Notes under the pieces: model-generated | Seen by the model: the letters and a program-made list of their open reading frames with translations, nothing else | Database searches by the model: none | What the model was told of the DNA's origin: nothing | Shown: positions 1 through 8,057 of the stretch, piece after piece | How the letters are laid out: each line of letters opens with the position of its first letter | How positions within the stretch are numbered: position 1 is the stretch's first letter | Source: Rhodospirillales bacterium | GTDB taxonomy: Bacteria > Pseudomonadota > Alphaproteobacteria > Rhodospirillales > WMHbin7 | Reading direction: 5' to 3' | Assembly (NCBI GenBank): GCA_016214125.1 | Contig: JACRPC010000042.1 | Coordinates: 1-64,000 of the forward strand | Length of the DNA: 64,000 nucleotides | Position numbers and translations under genes: made by a program

Positions 1-64
1 GAGAGTTGCGATCGCCAACAACCGCCTCCAATCGACGGCGGTCCAAGGCGGAAACATTCACCAT
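1..64 (-). CDS. IS630-family transposase, N-terminal fragment (runs off window)
   Basis: Reading leftward from ATG at 64 gives 21 residues, MVNVSALDRRRLEAVVGDRN and then S, before the window ends. This resembles the N-terminus of IS630-family transposases, where an LDRxRLEAxVxDRNSPQKHVWR-like segment begins the helix-turn-helix DNA-binding region. The DDE catalytic domain would lie outside the window, so completeness cannot be judged. The assignment rests on family recall of a short N-terminus. Confidence 0.5.
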   Translation of the reverse strand, partial: MVNVSALDRRRLEAVVGDRNS

Positions 65-138
65 GATACCTGTTCGCATCCGCCCAGATTCGCACGGATC
101 AATCCCGTCGGGAATCCTATGAATGCGTCAGACCACTA
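1..138 (-). mobile_element. End of an IS630-type insertion sequence
   Basis: The left edge of the window carries the 5' end of a transposase reading leftward (start codon at 64) and about 74 bases of leader. The leader ends near a TA at 137-138, the dinucleotide IS630/mariner elements duplicate on insertion. The putative end reads TAGTGGTCTGACGCATTC on the minus strand. The element stops only about 11 bases after the heptose gene at 149. The other end lies outside the window, so the terminal inverted repeat cannot be confirmed. Confidence 0.55.
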
Positions 139-148
139 GGCCCTTCGG

Positions 149-1462
149 TCAGCGCACCGATTCCCACTTGGTTTCGCGGTGTTTGAGGCGCGGGTGGGTA
201 ACCACCAAATGCCAGACCACGGCCTGAAAGGCCTCGGTGTGAGGCGTGATCGTCATCGGATTGACGGTGGGCACCACCACGCAGGCGTCGGCCAGCTTGG
301 CGGTGGTGCCGCCGTCGCGCCCGACCACGCCCAGGATGCGCGCCCCGGCGGCGCGCGCCGCCTCGAGCGCCATGACGATGTTCATGCTCACCTTCTTTTC
401 GGCGTTGCCGCCGCCGACCGAGAAGACGAACACCCCATCCTTGGGACCGATCCGCGAGCCAAGCAGCCAATTGGCAAAGGAAGAATCCCAGCCATCGTCG
501 TTGATGCGCGCCGTCAGCTCCGATACGTTGTCGGCGGGCGAATAGGATTCCACCCCGGCGATCTTGCGGAAATCGTTGACGGCGTGCGAGCAATTGCCGG
601 CGCCGCCGCCTACGCCCAGAAAGAACAGCCGCCCGCCATTGGCGCGGATGTCGGCGATGTGGTTGACGATGGCGTCGATCGCTTGGGCGTCGATCGTGTT
701 CAATATCGCGATCGCCTCGGCAAGATAGGCGGTGGTGTAGTCGCTGGCGCTCATCGGACCTCCCGGATGGAGATGGCGTTCGAGATCGGCGATGCCGGAA
801 AAGGAACCCACTTCGAAAAAACGGCGGTCCACCTCGTAGCCGACCAGATCGCCCTTGTCCAGAAGCCGGGCAAACCGATCGGCCAGATCAAAGGCCTCGG
901 CTTGCCCCGCCAGGGCGGCACGGGACAGCACGGACAGGCCATAATCGATGTGCCGGAAGCGGAGATCGCGGGTTGTCTTGTCGTAAGCGACGATCCGACC
1001 ATCTTCAAAGCGGATGTTCGAGGCGCCAAGCCGGTTGTCGTTGCGCCACACCGTCATCAGCGCCTTCTTGCCCGAGGCGGCAAAAGCCTCCCAGACCGGA
1101 CGGTAGGAACAATCGAGATAGGAATCGCCATATAGCACCAGCGCCGCCTCGGCCGTCACTTGGTCGAAGGCCTTGAGCAGCGCGCCGCCGGTGCCAAGCC
1201 GCTGGTCGCCCTCGTCGGAGTAACGGAGCGCGAGGCCGAAGCGCCCGCCATCGCCGGCGAAATCGCGGATCGCCTGGCCCAGATGGCCGATCGCCAGCAC
1301 GACCTCGCGCACGCCTTCGGCGGCGACGCGGCGAAGTTGGTGGGCAAGAAAGGGTTCGCCACGCACCGACAGCAGCGATTTGGGAATGTTTTTCGCCAAG
1401 TCGCCCAGGCGGGTCGCCTTGCCTCCGGCCAGGATCACCAGCGGCGGCAAGGGGTGGCTCAT
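149..1462 (-). CDS. Fused heptose-1-phosphate guanylyltransferase (HddC-like) and sedoheptulose-7-phosphate isomerase (GmhA-like)
   Basis: 437 residues, two domains normally encoded by separate genes. Residues 1-235 are a sugar-phosphate nucleotidyltransferase with the signature LAGGKATRLG...PKSLL near 11-31. Residues from about 237 are an SIS-domain isomerase with GVGGGAGNCSHAVNDFRK and a later SVGGGN loop, as in GmhA. In the GDP-D-glycero-alpha-D-manno-heptose pathway GmhA is the first step and HddC the last, so the fusion joins both ends of the pathway. The kinase HddA lies directly upstream with an ATGA overlap. An internal ATG at 754 has its own Shine-Dalgarno-like sequence, so a free isomerase could also be made. 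Last gene of a six-gene operon. Confidence 0.85.
   Translation of the reverse strand: MSHPLPPLVILAGGKATRLGDLAKNIPKSLLSVRGEPFLAHQLRRVAAEGVREVVLAIGHLGQAIRDFAGDGGRFGLALRYSDEGDQRLGTGGALLKAFDQVTAEAALVLYGDSYLDCSYRPVWEAFAASGKKALMTVWRNDNRLGASNIRFEDGRIVAYDKTTRDLRFRHIDYGLSVLSRAALAGQAEAFDLADRFARLLDKGDLVGYEVDRRFFEVGSFSGIADLERHLHPGGPMSASDYTTAYLAEAIAILNTIDAQAIDAIVNHIADIRANGGRLFFLGVGGGAGNCSHAVNDFRKIAGVESYSPADNVSELTARINDDGWDSSFANWLLGSRIGPKDGVFVFSVGGGNAEKKVSMNIVMALEAARAAGARILGVVGRDGGTTAKLADACVVVPTVNPMTITPHTEAFQAVVWHLVVTHPRLKHRETKWESVR
752..764 (-). promoter_or_regulatory. Internal ribosome binding site and ATG before the SIS domain
   Basis: On the minus strand GGGAGG (764-759) sits 4 bases before an in-frame ATG (754-752) that begins MSASDYTTAYLAEA, exactly where a stand-alone GmhA-type isomerase would start. 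This suggests either a recent gene fusion or deliberate internal initiation giving both a fused and a free isomerase. Confidence 0.4.
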
Positions 1463-2439
1463 TGCACGACAACCTTGGTGCCTTCGAAATCGAAGCGGAA
1501 GCGGACCTCGACCAGCCCGGCCTCGATCATGGCGTGGCGCAGACGAGTCTTGTCGTCGGCGTAGAACATGAGGAAGCCGCCGCCGCCGGCGCCGACCAGC
1601 TTGCCGCCCAAGGCGCCGTTGGCAACGCCCAGATTGTACCAGCGGTCGATTTCGGGATTGCTCATCGAGCGTGAGCGCTTCTTCTTGTGCAGCCAGTGCT
1701 CGTGCATGAGCCGACCATAGAAGTCGAGATCGCCGGTCTCCAAAGCCTTCAGGCTGCGCAGGCCCAGATCCTTGACGTAATGCAGATTGTCGATCATGCC
1801 CTTGTCGTCGGCGCGGCTTTTCGAATCCTGTTCGACCAGGATCGACGAGGCCGAACGGGAAAAGCCGGTGAAAAACAGGACCAGATTGTCTTCGAGATTG
1901 TAAAGCGTCTCGCGGCTGGCCGGCAGCGGCCAGGCTTCGACCCCGTCATTGGTGTTGTAGCGGAAGCAGGTGACGCCGCCGAAAGCCGCCGCGTACTGGT
2001 CCTGCTTGCCGATCGGCTCCTTCAGGATGTCGAGTTCGATCTTGCAGGCCAGCTCCGCCAACTCGGCGGTCTGGATCGTGCTCTTGCGGTGCGTCAGAAG
2101 CGCCTTTAGAAGCGCGGTGGTGAAGCTGCCCGACGAACCCAGCCCGGTGCCGGCCGGGATGTCGGCCATGCTGGTCATTTCGAGATAGCGCCCGTCGATG
2201 CCGACGAGATTGAAGGCCTCGCGCACGATCGGATGCTCGATTTGGGCCGCGTTCTTCACCCGCTCCATCTTCGAGTATTTGACGATCAGATCCTCGACGA
2301 AGGTCTGGTGCAGCGTGATGTAAACATATTTGTCGATGGCCGCCGCGATGAGAAAGCCGCCATGGTCGCGGTAGTAGGAGGGCAGATCGGTCCCTCCCCC
2401 GCCCAGGGTGATGCGAAGCGGGCTGCGCACGATGATCAT
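1459..2439 (-). CDS. hddA: D-glycero-alpha-D-manno-heptose-7-phosphate kinase
   Basis: 326-residue GHMP-family kinase. The N-terminus RSPLRITLGGGGTDLPSYY is the GHMP motif 1 seen in HddA/FKP-type sugar kinases, and the ATP loop PAGTGLGSSGSF lies near residue 95. A C-terminal glycine-rich GGKLVGAGGGGFLMF is GHMP motif 3. It phosphorylates heptose 7-phosphate at O-1 in the cytoplasm, giving the bisphosphate that GmhB (encoded at 14485) dephosphorylates. Start ATG at 2439 overlaps the preceding stop (ATGA), and its own stop overlaps the start of the HddC-GmhA fusion. Normal length for the family. Confidence 0.88.
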   Translation of the reverse strand: MIIVRSPLRITLGGGGTDLPSYYRDHGGFLIAAAIDKYVYITLHQTFVEDLIVKYSKMERVKNAAQIEHPIVREAFNLVGIDGRYLEMTSMADIPAGTGLGSSGSFTTALLKALLTHRKSTIQTAELAELACKIELDILKEPIGKQDQYAAAFGGVTCFRYNTNDGVEAWPLPASRETLYNLEDNLVLFFTGFSRSASSILVEQDSKSRADDKGMIDNLHYVKDLGLRSLKALETGDLDFYGRLMHEHWLHKKKRSRSMSNPEIDRWYNLGVANGALGGKLVGAGGGGFLMFYADDKTRLRHAMIEAGLVEVRFRFDFEGTKVVVQ

Positions 2440-3416
2440 GGGCCGCGGGTCCTTTCGTACAATCGGTCGATCACCGCCAAGGTGCGTCGGGCCTCCTCAA
2501 GGCCACCCGAGGGCTGGCGGCGAACCTTGGCGGCCTGGGCGAATTCCTGCCACTCGGCCGCCCAGGAGGAATCGGGCTGGGCGAACTCAAAGCGTTCGGT
2601 CTTCGGTGGGCCCATCTCGGGCAGCATTTGGTAATAAGTGAGGGTCTCGGTGCCGTAGCTGCCGCCCAGCCCGTCGATCTGAAGCTTGCCTAGGCGCCCC
2701 ATGATCTCGAAGGAGAAGATGTTCTTCCATTCCGTCCAGCCGGCCTGCAGCCAAGCGGTCTGGCCCTGGGCGGTGCGCAGCGAAACGAAGGCGTTGTCCT
2801 CGACCGGCGCGTTCCAGAAATAGCGCGCCAGATGGCCTTCGACGGTGGCGAAGTCGCCCAGGAACCAACCGGCCAGGTCGATCAGATGCGATCCCTGATC
2901 GAGCAATTCGCCGCCACCCGAAACGGCCGGGTCGAAGCGCCATTCCTTCTCGTAGCCCAGTCGGCCGCCATGGCCGTAACGCCCGCGCACAAAGAGAAGC
3001 GGGCCAAGAACGCCGGAATCAACCAACTGGCGCGCCTTTTGGAAGGCGGGGTGGAAGCGGTGGTTGTAGCCGACCTTGACCGTCACCTTGGCGGTTCGAG
3101 CGGCGGCGATCAGGGGATCAAGCTCGGCGGCCTGGCGGGCGCCCGGCTTTTCCAACAGCACCGGCTTGCCGGCCTGGATGGCGGCCAGCGCGATCGGCGC
3201 CAACTGATCGTGGGTGACGGCGACGATCACCGCTTCGGTCTCGGGATCGCCGATCGCTTGGGCGGCGTCGGCGGCGATGCGGGCGCCGGTTTCGCCCGCC
3301 AGTTTGGCCGCCCGGTCTCGATCGGTATCGGCGACGACGACGAGGCGATCGTCGGGCTCCAGCGCCCGGGCGCGCTTGGCGCCGATCAGACCGCAGCCGA
3401 CGATCGCCACCCGCAC
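2436..3416 (-). CDS. Gfo/Idh/MocA-family sugar oxidoreductase
   Basis: 326 residues from a GTG start at 3416. N-terminal Rossmann fold VRVAIVGCGLIGAKRARAL, then the family motif EKPGA (expected catalytic-region EKP), followed by an alpha/beta substrate domain with GGGELLDQGSHLIDLAGW. These enzymes oxidise or reduce sugars or nucleotide sugars with NAD(P). The GTG was chosen because the Rossmann motif begins right there, a purine-rich GGGGGGAGAAG precedes it, and the upstream gene ends two bases away; a longer in-frame extension to 3491 would overlap the neighbour without homology. The exact substrate is unknown; the operon suggests a heptose or deoxysugar intermediate. Confidence 0.8.
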   Translation of the reverse strand: MRVAIVGCGLIGAKRARALEPDDRLVVVADTDRDRAAKLAGETGARIAADAAQAIGDPETEAVIVAVTHDQLAPIALAAIQAGKPVLLEKPGARQAAELDPLIAAARTAKVTVKVGYNHRFHPAFQKARQLVDSGVLGPLLFVRGRYGHGGRLGYEKEWRFDPAVSGGGELLDQGSHLIDLAGWFLGDFATVEGHLARYFWNAPVEDNAFVSLRTAQGQTAWLQAGWTEWKNIFSFEIMGRLGKLQIDGLGGSYGTETLTYYQMLPEMGPPKTERFEFAQPDSSWAAEWQEFAQAAKVRRQPSGGLEEARRTLAVIDRLYERTRGP

Positions 3417-3417
3417 C

Positions 3418-4287
3418 TTACTTCTCCCCCCAATCCTGGCCGCGATCCTTGGGTACGATGCGCCGAAGCGTGTAGATGTCGGAGCCTTCAAGGTCAGCCT
3501 TGTGCGCAGGCAGATCGCGCCAAGGGTCCCAGACGGCGGCGATCAGCCGTCCGGTGATGCCATCGGCCATGGGCGAGGCCAGCCAGGCGGCGCAGGAGGC
3601 GCCCACCGAAAGCGGCGTACCACCCTCGGCCTTAATCCTTTTCATGCGGGCGTGGAAATCGGCGCCCACCTTTTCCGGTCCGGCGGCGATCACCTGATCC
3701 AACAGGCGGGTGTCGAGCGCGCCCGGCGCCACCGCGTTAACGTCGATGCCGTATTCCTTCACTTCCAGGGCCAGGGTCTCGGAAAAGCGCACCATCGCGG
3801 CCTTGGAGGCAGCGTAGGCGCTGATGCCGGGCAGCGGATTGGTGGCGCCGCCGCCCGAGATGTTGACGATCTTGCCTTGGCGGCGGGCCTTCATGTGCGG
3901 CAGCACGGCGCGCGACGGATAAACGGTGCCCATCAGATTGATGGAGATCGCCTGGCACCAATCGTCCCAATCGACGGTCTCGATGGTGCCCAAGGGGCCA
4001 TAGACCCCGGCGTTGTTGACGAGCGCATCAAAATGGCCGAAGGCCTGAAGCGTTTCGGCAACCAGATGATCGACCTCGGCCGGAACCGACACGTCGCAAG
4101 GATGATGCAGAACGATCTGCCCCTGTCCGGCCTTGGCCTTGAGCCGGCCGGCCGCCTCGTTCAGCCTAAGCGCATCGCGCGCGCACAGCATCAGCGAGGC
4201 GCCTTCCGCCAGACAGGCCTGGGCGATGGCTAGGCCCAGCCCCTGATTGGCGCCGGTCACCAGAACGATGCGGTCCTTGAGAATCAT
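3418..4287 (-). CDS. Short-chain dehydrogenase/reductase (SDR)
   Basis: 289 residues starting MILKDRIVLVTGANQGLGLA, the classical TGxxxGxG cofactor loop. It also has NNAG (VNNAGVYGP), a catalytic Ser region (VNISGGG) and YxxxK (YAASK). The C-terminus after the PG motif is extended and ends with an unusual charged tail. The start at 4287 overlaps the stop of the upstream dehydrogenase as ATGA. It probably oxidises or reduces a sugar carbonyl during nucleotide-sugar modification; the substrate is not predictable. A longer open frame exists upstream but is only the shadow of the neighbouring gene. Confidence 0.82.
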   Translation of the reverse strand: MILKDRIVLVTGANQGLGLAIAQACLAEGASLMLCARDALRLNEAAGRLKAKAGQGQIVLHHPCDVSVPAEVDHLVAETLQAFGHFDALVNNAGVYGPLGTIETVDWDDWCQAISINLMGTVYPSRAVLPHMKARRQGKIVNISGGGATNPLPGISAYAASKAAMVRFSETLALEVKEYGIDVNAVAPGALDTRLLDQVIAAGPEKVGADFHARMKRIKAEGGTPLSVGASCAAWLASPMADGITGRLIAAVWDPWRDLPAHKADLEGSDIYTLRRIVPKDRGQDWGEK

Positions 4288-5567
4288 GATGGCGTTCCGA
4301 TGGTGCGATAGCGGATGCGGGAATCCTTGGCCAGCGACGGTAGCAGCCGGTCGGGATCGAGCACCAGGGGATTGCGCATCCGCGCCAGCACCCGGCCGGC
4401 ATCGAGCGCTTGAAATTCCGGCCAGCCGGTGGCGATCACCAGGGCGCTGGCCCCTTCGAGCGCCTGATCGAGATCGCCGGCCAGGACCAACCCCGGCAGC
4501 GGGCTTTGCGTGACTTTGGGATCGAAGGCGATCGGATCGGCCTTGGCCGCAAGCAGGGAACGCGCCAGTTCGACGCCGAGCGAGCGGCGCACCGCATCGG
4601 TGCCGGGCTTGTAGGCCAGACCCAGGATCGCCACCCGCCGGCCGGCCAGATCGCCCAGGGCGCGCGCCAGCGCCCGGAAAGGCCATCCGCGATGGGCGTT
4701 GTTGCTTTCGGGGATCGCCTTCATGAGCGGAGCGGGAATCTTCAAGTGATCCGAAAGCTCGCCCAGCGTGGCGACGTCGCGGGCCAAGGTGCCGCCGGCA
4801 AAGGCGGAACCGGGCCGGATATAGGCTTTGGCGCCGATCCGCGGCTCGGCGCGAAGCGCGCCCTCGACCTCGCCGGCGTCGGCGCCCAGCGCCTCGCCCA
4901 GACTGGCGATCTCGTTGATAAAGGTGACCGAGGCGGCCAGGAAGGCGTTGAGCGCATGCTTGACCATTTCGGCCGATTCCACCCGCATCCACAGCATATT
5001 GGCCGATAGGGGCTTGAGGAGCGGTTCGAGGATTTGGCGGGTTCGTGCGTCGCGCAGGCCGATGACGATGCGCTCGGGTTTCGTGAAGGCTTCGATCGCC
5101 TTGCCCAGCCGCAGATTCTCGGGGCTGACGGCAAAGGAAACCCCGGCCTGGGGGCGCAGGCGGCGAAAGGAATCCTCCAGCCGCTTGGCGGTGCCGACCG
5201 GTAGCTGCGACGAGATCAACACAACCGCGCCCTCGGCCAAAAAGGGGAAGATCGCCTCGATCTGGCGGGTCACCTGCTCGACATCGGCCCGATCCTCATC
5301 ATCGACCGGGGTGTCGAAGGTCACCCAAACCAGTTCGGCCTGGGCCAGCGCCGCCTTGGCGTCGGTGGTGAAGGATAGGTTGCCCGAGGCCAAGCCCTTG
5401 GCAGTCAGCTCGGCCAAGCCCGGCTCGAACAAGGGCGGCTTGCCCATAGCAAGATCGGCGACGGTTTTCGCATCGGGATCGAGCCCGATCACCCGATGCC
5501 CCAGATCGGCCAGGCAGGCGGCGGTGACGGCGCCCAGATGCCAAAGCCCATGCACGCAGATCGTCAT
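4284..5567 (-). CDS. UDP-glucose 6-dehydrogenase-like protein lacking the catalytic cysteine
   Basis: 427 residues with the three-part architecture of nucleotide-sugar 6-dehydrogenases: N-terminal NAD domain (ICVHGLWHLGAV), central helical domain with EMVKHALNAFLA...INE (conserved Lys near 203), and a C-terminal UDP-binding domain (GLAYKPGTDAVRRS). The signature that normally reads GGxCFPKD reads GGTLARD here, so the nucleophilic Cys is Thr260 (codon at 4790-4788, read directly). Such a protein could not form the thiohemiacetal needed for two-step oxidation; it may stop at another redox level, act on another substrate, or be non-catalytic. Overlaps both neighbours by 4 bases. Confidence 0.82.
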   Translation of the reverse strand: MTICVHGLWHLGAVTAACLADLGHRVIGLDPDAKTVADLAMGKPPLFEPGLAELTAKGLASGNLSFTTDAKAALAQAELVWVTFDTPVDDEDRADVEQVTRQIEAIFPFLAEGAVVLISSQLPVGTAKRLEDSFRRLRPQAGVSFAVSPENLRLGKAIEAFTKPERIVIGLRDARTRQILEPLLKPLSANMLWMRVESAEMVKHALNAFLAASVTFINEIASLGEALGADAGEVEGALRAEPRIGAKAYIRPGSAFAGGTLARDVATLGELSDHLKIPAPLMKAIPESNNAHRGWPFRALARALGDLAGRRVAILGLAYKPGTDAVRRSLGVELARSLLAAKADPIAFDPKVTQSPLPGLVLAGDLDQALEGASALVIATGWPEFQALDAGRVLARMRNPLVLDPDRLLPSLAKDSRIRYRTIGTPS

Positions 5568-6538
5568 GCCCGGCGCTCCAGCACCCAGGGATTGGCGGCG
5601 ATCCAGGCCACGGTGCGGCGCACGCCGTCCTCGATCGACAGTTTCGGCCGCCAGCCGAGATCCATGATCTTCTTGGGCGCTAGCCAGATGAAGGGATTGT
5701 CGCCGATCCAGCCGCGTCGACCGCCTTCAAAAATGAAGCGCGGCGCCACGCCCATTTCGGCGCAGATCAGCTTGGCCGAATCGATCACCTCGATATAGCC
5801 ATCGACGCCGAGATTGTAGATGTTGACCGGCGCCTGGGCCTTGTTGACCGCCAGCAGCATGGCGTCGACGCAATCGCCCACATGCATGTAGGATTTGCGC
5901 TGATGCCCGTCGCCCAGTATGTGCAGACGGCTGGGATCGGCGCGCAGTTTCTTGATGAAATCGAAGACATGGCCGTGGGTGTAGCGCTCGCCCAAGACCG
6001 AGACGAAGCGAAAGATGTAGCCCTTGAGCCCATAGCCCTCGGCATAGGCCTGGATCATGCCTTCGCCCGCCAGTTTGGAGGCGCCGTAGAGCGAGGTCTG
6101 CACCGGGAAGGGCGCATCTTCCGGCGTGGGTATCACCGGCGCTTCGCCATAGATCGAGCCGGTCGAGGAAAAGGCGATGCCCTTGACATTGTTGGCCCGC
6201 ATCGCTTCCAAGACGTTGAAGGTGGCGATGGTGTTCTGTTCGAGATCGCGCCTGGGATGCTCGGTGCCGAAACGAACATCGGCGTTGGCCGCCAGATGGA
6301 AGACGAAATCGGACCCCGCCATCGCCTGGGTCAGGCCTTCGAGGTCGAGGACATCGCCCTGGCTGAAGGCGAAGTTCGGGTGGGGCCGGGCGGCATCAAG
6401 GAATTGGGGAAAGCCGGTCGACAGATTGTCGTAGGCCCGAACCCGCAGCCCCAAGGCCAGCAGCCGGTCGATCAGGTTGGAGCCGATGAAGCCGGCGCCC
6501 CCGGTAACGAAGATGCTGCGATATGGACCCAGAGCCAC
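5564..6538 (-). CDS. NAD-dependent nucleotide-sugar epimerase/dehydratase (GalE-like extended SDR)
   Basis: 324 residues. The N-terminus IFVTGGAGFIGSNLIDRLL is the extended-SDR TGxxGxxG loop. A Ser-rich stretch (AFSSTGSIYGE) and YGASK supply the catalytic Ser-Tyr-Lys, and DGHQRKSYMHVGDCVDAML is typical of GalE/RfbB-type substrate domains. First gene of the minus-strand operon; 61 bases separate it from the next gene upstream (stop at 6600), so the operon may start here or be read through. Probable role: epimerisation of a nucleotide sugar used with the heptose. Confidence 0.8.
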   Translation of the reverse strand: MALGPYRSIFVTGGAGFIGSNLIDRLLALGLRVRAYDNLSTGFPQFLDAARPHPNFAFSQGDVLDLEGLTQAMAGSDFVFHLAANADVRFGTEHPRRDLEQNTIATFNVLEAMRANNVKGIAFSSTGSIYGEAPVIPTPEDAPFPVQTSLYGASKLAGEGMIQAYAEGYGLKGYIFRFVSVLGERYTHGHVFDFIKKLRADPSRLHILGDGHQRKSYMHVGDCVDAMLLAVNKAQAPVNIYNLGVDGYIEVIDSAKLICAEMGVAPRFIFEGGRRGWIGDNPFIWLAPKKIMDLGWRPKLSIEDGVRRTVAWIAANPWVLERRA

Positions 6539-6599
6539 GCAATTCCCCCGGCGAATCCTGGGCGGAAGCTAGCGGCAAAGGGGGGTGGGGGTCAACCGA

Positions 6600-8057
6600 T
6601 CAGGCTTTGTGGAGGATATAGCTGATCGAACGCAAAATTTCCTTGACGAGATTGAAGGGATTATGGGGGATCGCCTTGGGGAATATCTTTCCCCCAAGGA
6701 GATAGACGTGAAATATTGTGCCAATCACCGAATATACGGGTGTCAGGGGCAATCGAATCAGCAATCTCAAGAACCCGTCCCAGGAACTCGGAAGCTTGCA
6801 GAATATGGGCGCGAGTTTCATCAATCGGTACATCTGGTGTTTTTCGTCGGGCGTGTAATTGGTAAGCACCGACGTGGTCCAATAATTGACATCGCTGAAA
6901 TTGATGGCGGGATCGAGGACGCCCTTCTTGAGGGCGTAATCGGTCAACTCGGTTCCTGGGTAGGGGCAGAAGATGCTGAAGGTCGGGGCGGCGGGATTGA
7001 GGCGTTTGGCGAATTGGTAAGAGCGGAAATCGTCGTCGAGGCTTGTGCCCGGCAGTCCCAGGATGGTGTTGGCAAATGCGTTGAGTCCATAACGCTGGGC
7101 CAGTCGAAACGATTCCAGCATGAGGTCGTCCGACATGTTGCGCTTGAGGACCAAATTTCGAATATGGTCGATTCCCGATTCGATCGACATGGCGATGGAC
7201 CGGCAACCGGACTTGAAAAGAAGCTCGGCAATGTCCTCGGTTAGATTGTTGGCGCGGATCAAACAATAGAAGGGAATCCCGATCTCCTTCGGATAGCGCT
7301 CGGCAAATTCCTCCAGCCATTCGTCTTTCTTGATTACGAAGACATCATCGGCGAAGCGGATATACCGTAGGGTTGGCCAGGCGCCCTGGACCTGTTTGAT
7401 CTCCTCGAAGAGATTGTCGATCGATCGACGGCGCAACAGCTTGCGTCCCTCGCCTTTGAACATGGTGTTGAAGGCGTGGTTGAAGCAGTACGTGCATTTG
7501 AAAGGGCAGCCCCTCTGGGTAAGAAAGGAGCGAATGCCTTGGCGCAGCATGTCCGGCGCCGCATCATAAAACAGCGCGCGATCGGCAAACGGAATCGAAT
7601 CCAGGTCCTCTATGACTTCCTTTGCGGGAGACCGATGCGACGGCGTCAGGATATTGGGTATGCCGTCAAGAGTACGGCCAGCCGCGAGCGCATCAACAAT
7701 CCGCATCATCGCCCTATCCCCGTCACCGATGCAAATCGCATTGAGACCCAAGTCATCCAGGACTTGGGGGAAATAGGTTGGATGAGGCCCACCCATGATT
7801 CGGGCTGGTCGCCGTCCCAGGCTATTCGTCCACGACGAAACCATCCGATCCGCCTGGGCAAAGGCCCCAAGATCGGCCGACATCGTGCTGTAGGCAACAA
7901 GATCGGGATCAAATGAATTAAGAACCGCGGGAAGGTTCTTCTGATCGAGAACCGCTAGGCGCGTCGTGTGACCAGCCTTGCGGCAAACACCCGACAGGAT
8001 CATCGCGCCGAGGGGTTCGTTGTAGAAGACATGGGCAATGACGAACAATATTTTCAT
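6600..8057 (-). CDS. B12-binding-domain radical SAM protein
   Basis: 485 residues. The N-terminus (MKILFVIAHVFYNEPLGAMILSG) begins a cobalamin-binding-like Rossmann domain to about residue 140. The radical SAM domain follows with the 4Fe-4S motif GCPFKCTYC (Cys 184, 188, 191). The C-terminal tail is basic and partly hydrophobic. Family members include cobalamin-dependent methyltransferases and other C-C bond-forming enzymes; the substrate is unknown. Start overlaps the stop of the upstream methyltransferase (ATGA). It is a paralogue of the protein encoded at 9508-10947: the Cys positions are identical and both share YCFNxxFN. Base use is less GC-rich than the operon to its left. Confidence 0.8.
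   Translation of the reverse strand: MKILFVIAHVFYNEPLGAMILSGVCRKAGHTTRLAVLDQKNLPAVLNSFDPDLVAYSTMSADLGAFAQADRMVSSWTNSLGRRPARIMGGPHPTYFPQVLDDLGLNAICIGDGDRAMMRIVDALAAGRTLDGIPNILTPSHRSPAKEVIEDLDSIPFADRALFYDAAPDMLRQGIRSFLTQRGCPFKCTYCFNHAFNTMFKGEGRKLLRRRSIDNLFEEIKQVQGAWPTLRYIRFADDVFVIKKDEWLEEFAERYPKEIGIPFYCLIRANNLTEDIAELLFKSGCRSIAMSIESGIDHIRNLVLKRNMSDDLMLESFRLAQRYGLNAFANTILGLPGTSLDDDFRSYQFAKRLNPAAPTFSIFCPYPGTELTDYALKKGVLDPAINFSDVNYWTTSVLTNYTPDEKHQMYRLMKLAPIFCKLPSSWDGFLRLLIRLPLTPVYSVIGTIFHVYLLGGKIFPKAIPHNPFNLVKEILRSISYILHKA

Noticed and set aside
4288-4992. In-frame upstream extension of the SDR gene
   Set aside because: The extension is an Arg/Gly/Ala-rich shadow of the UDP-glucose-dehydrogenase-like gene; the SDR begins at 4287 with the TGxxxGxG motif soon after.
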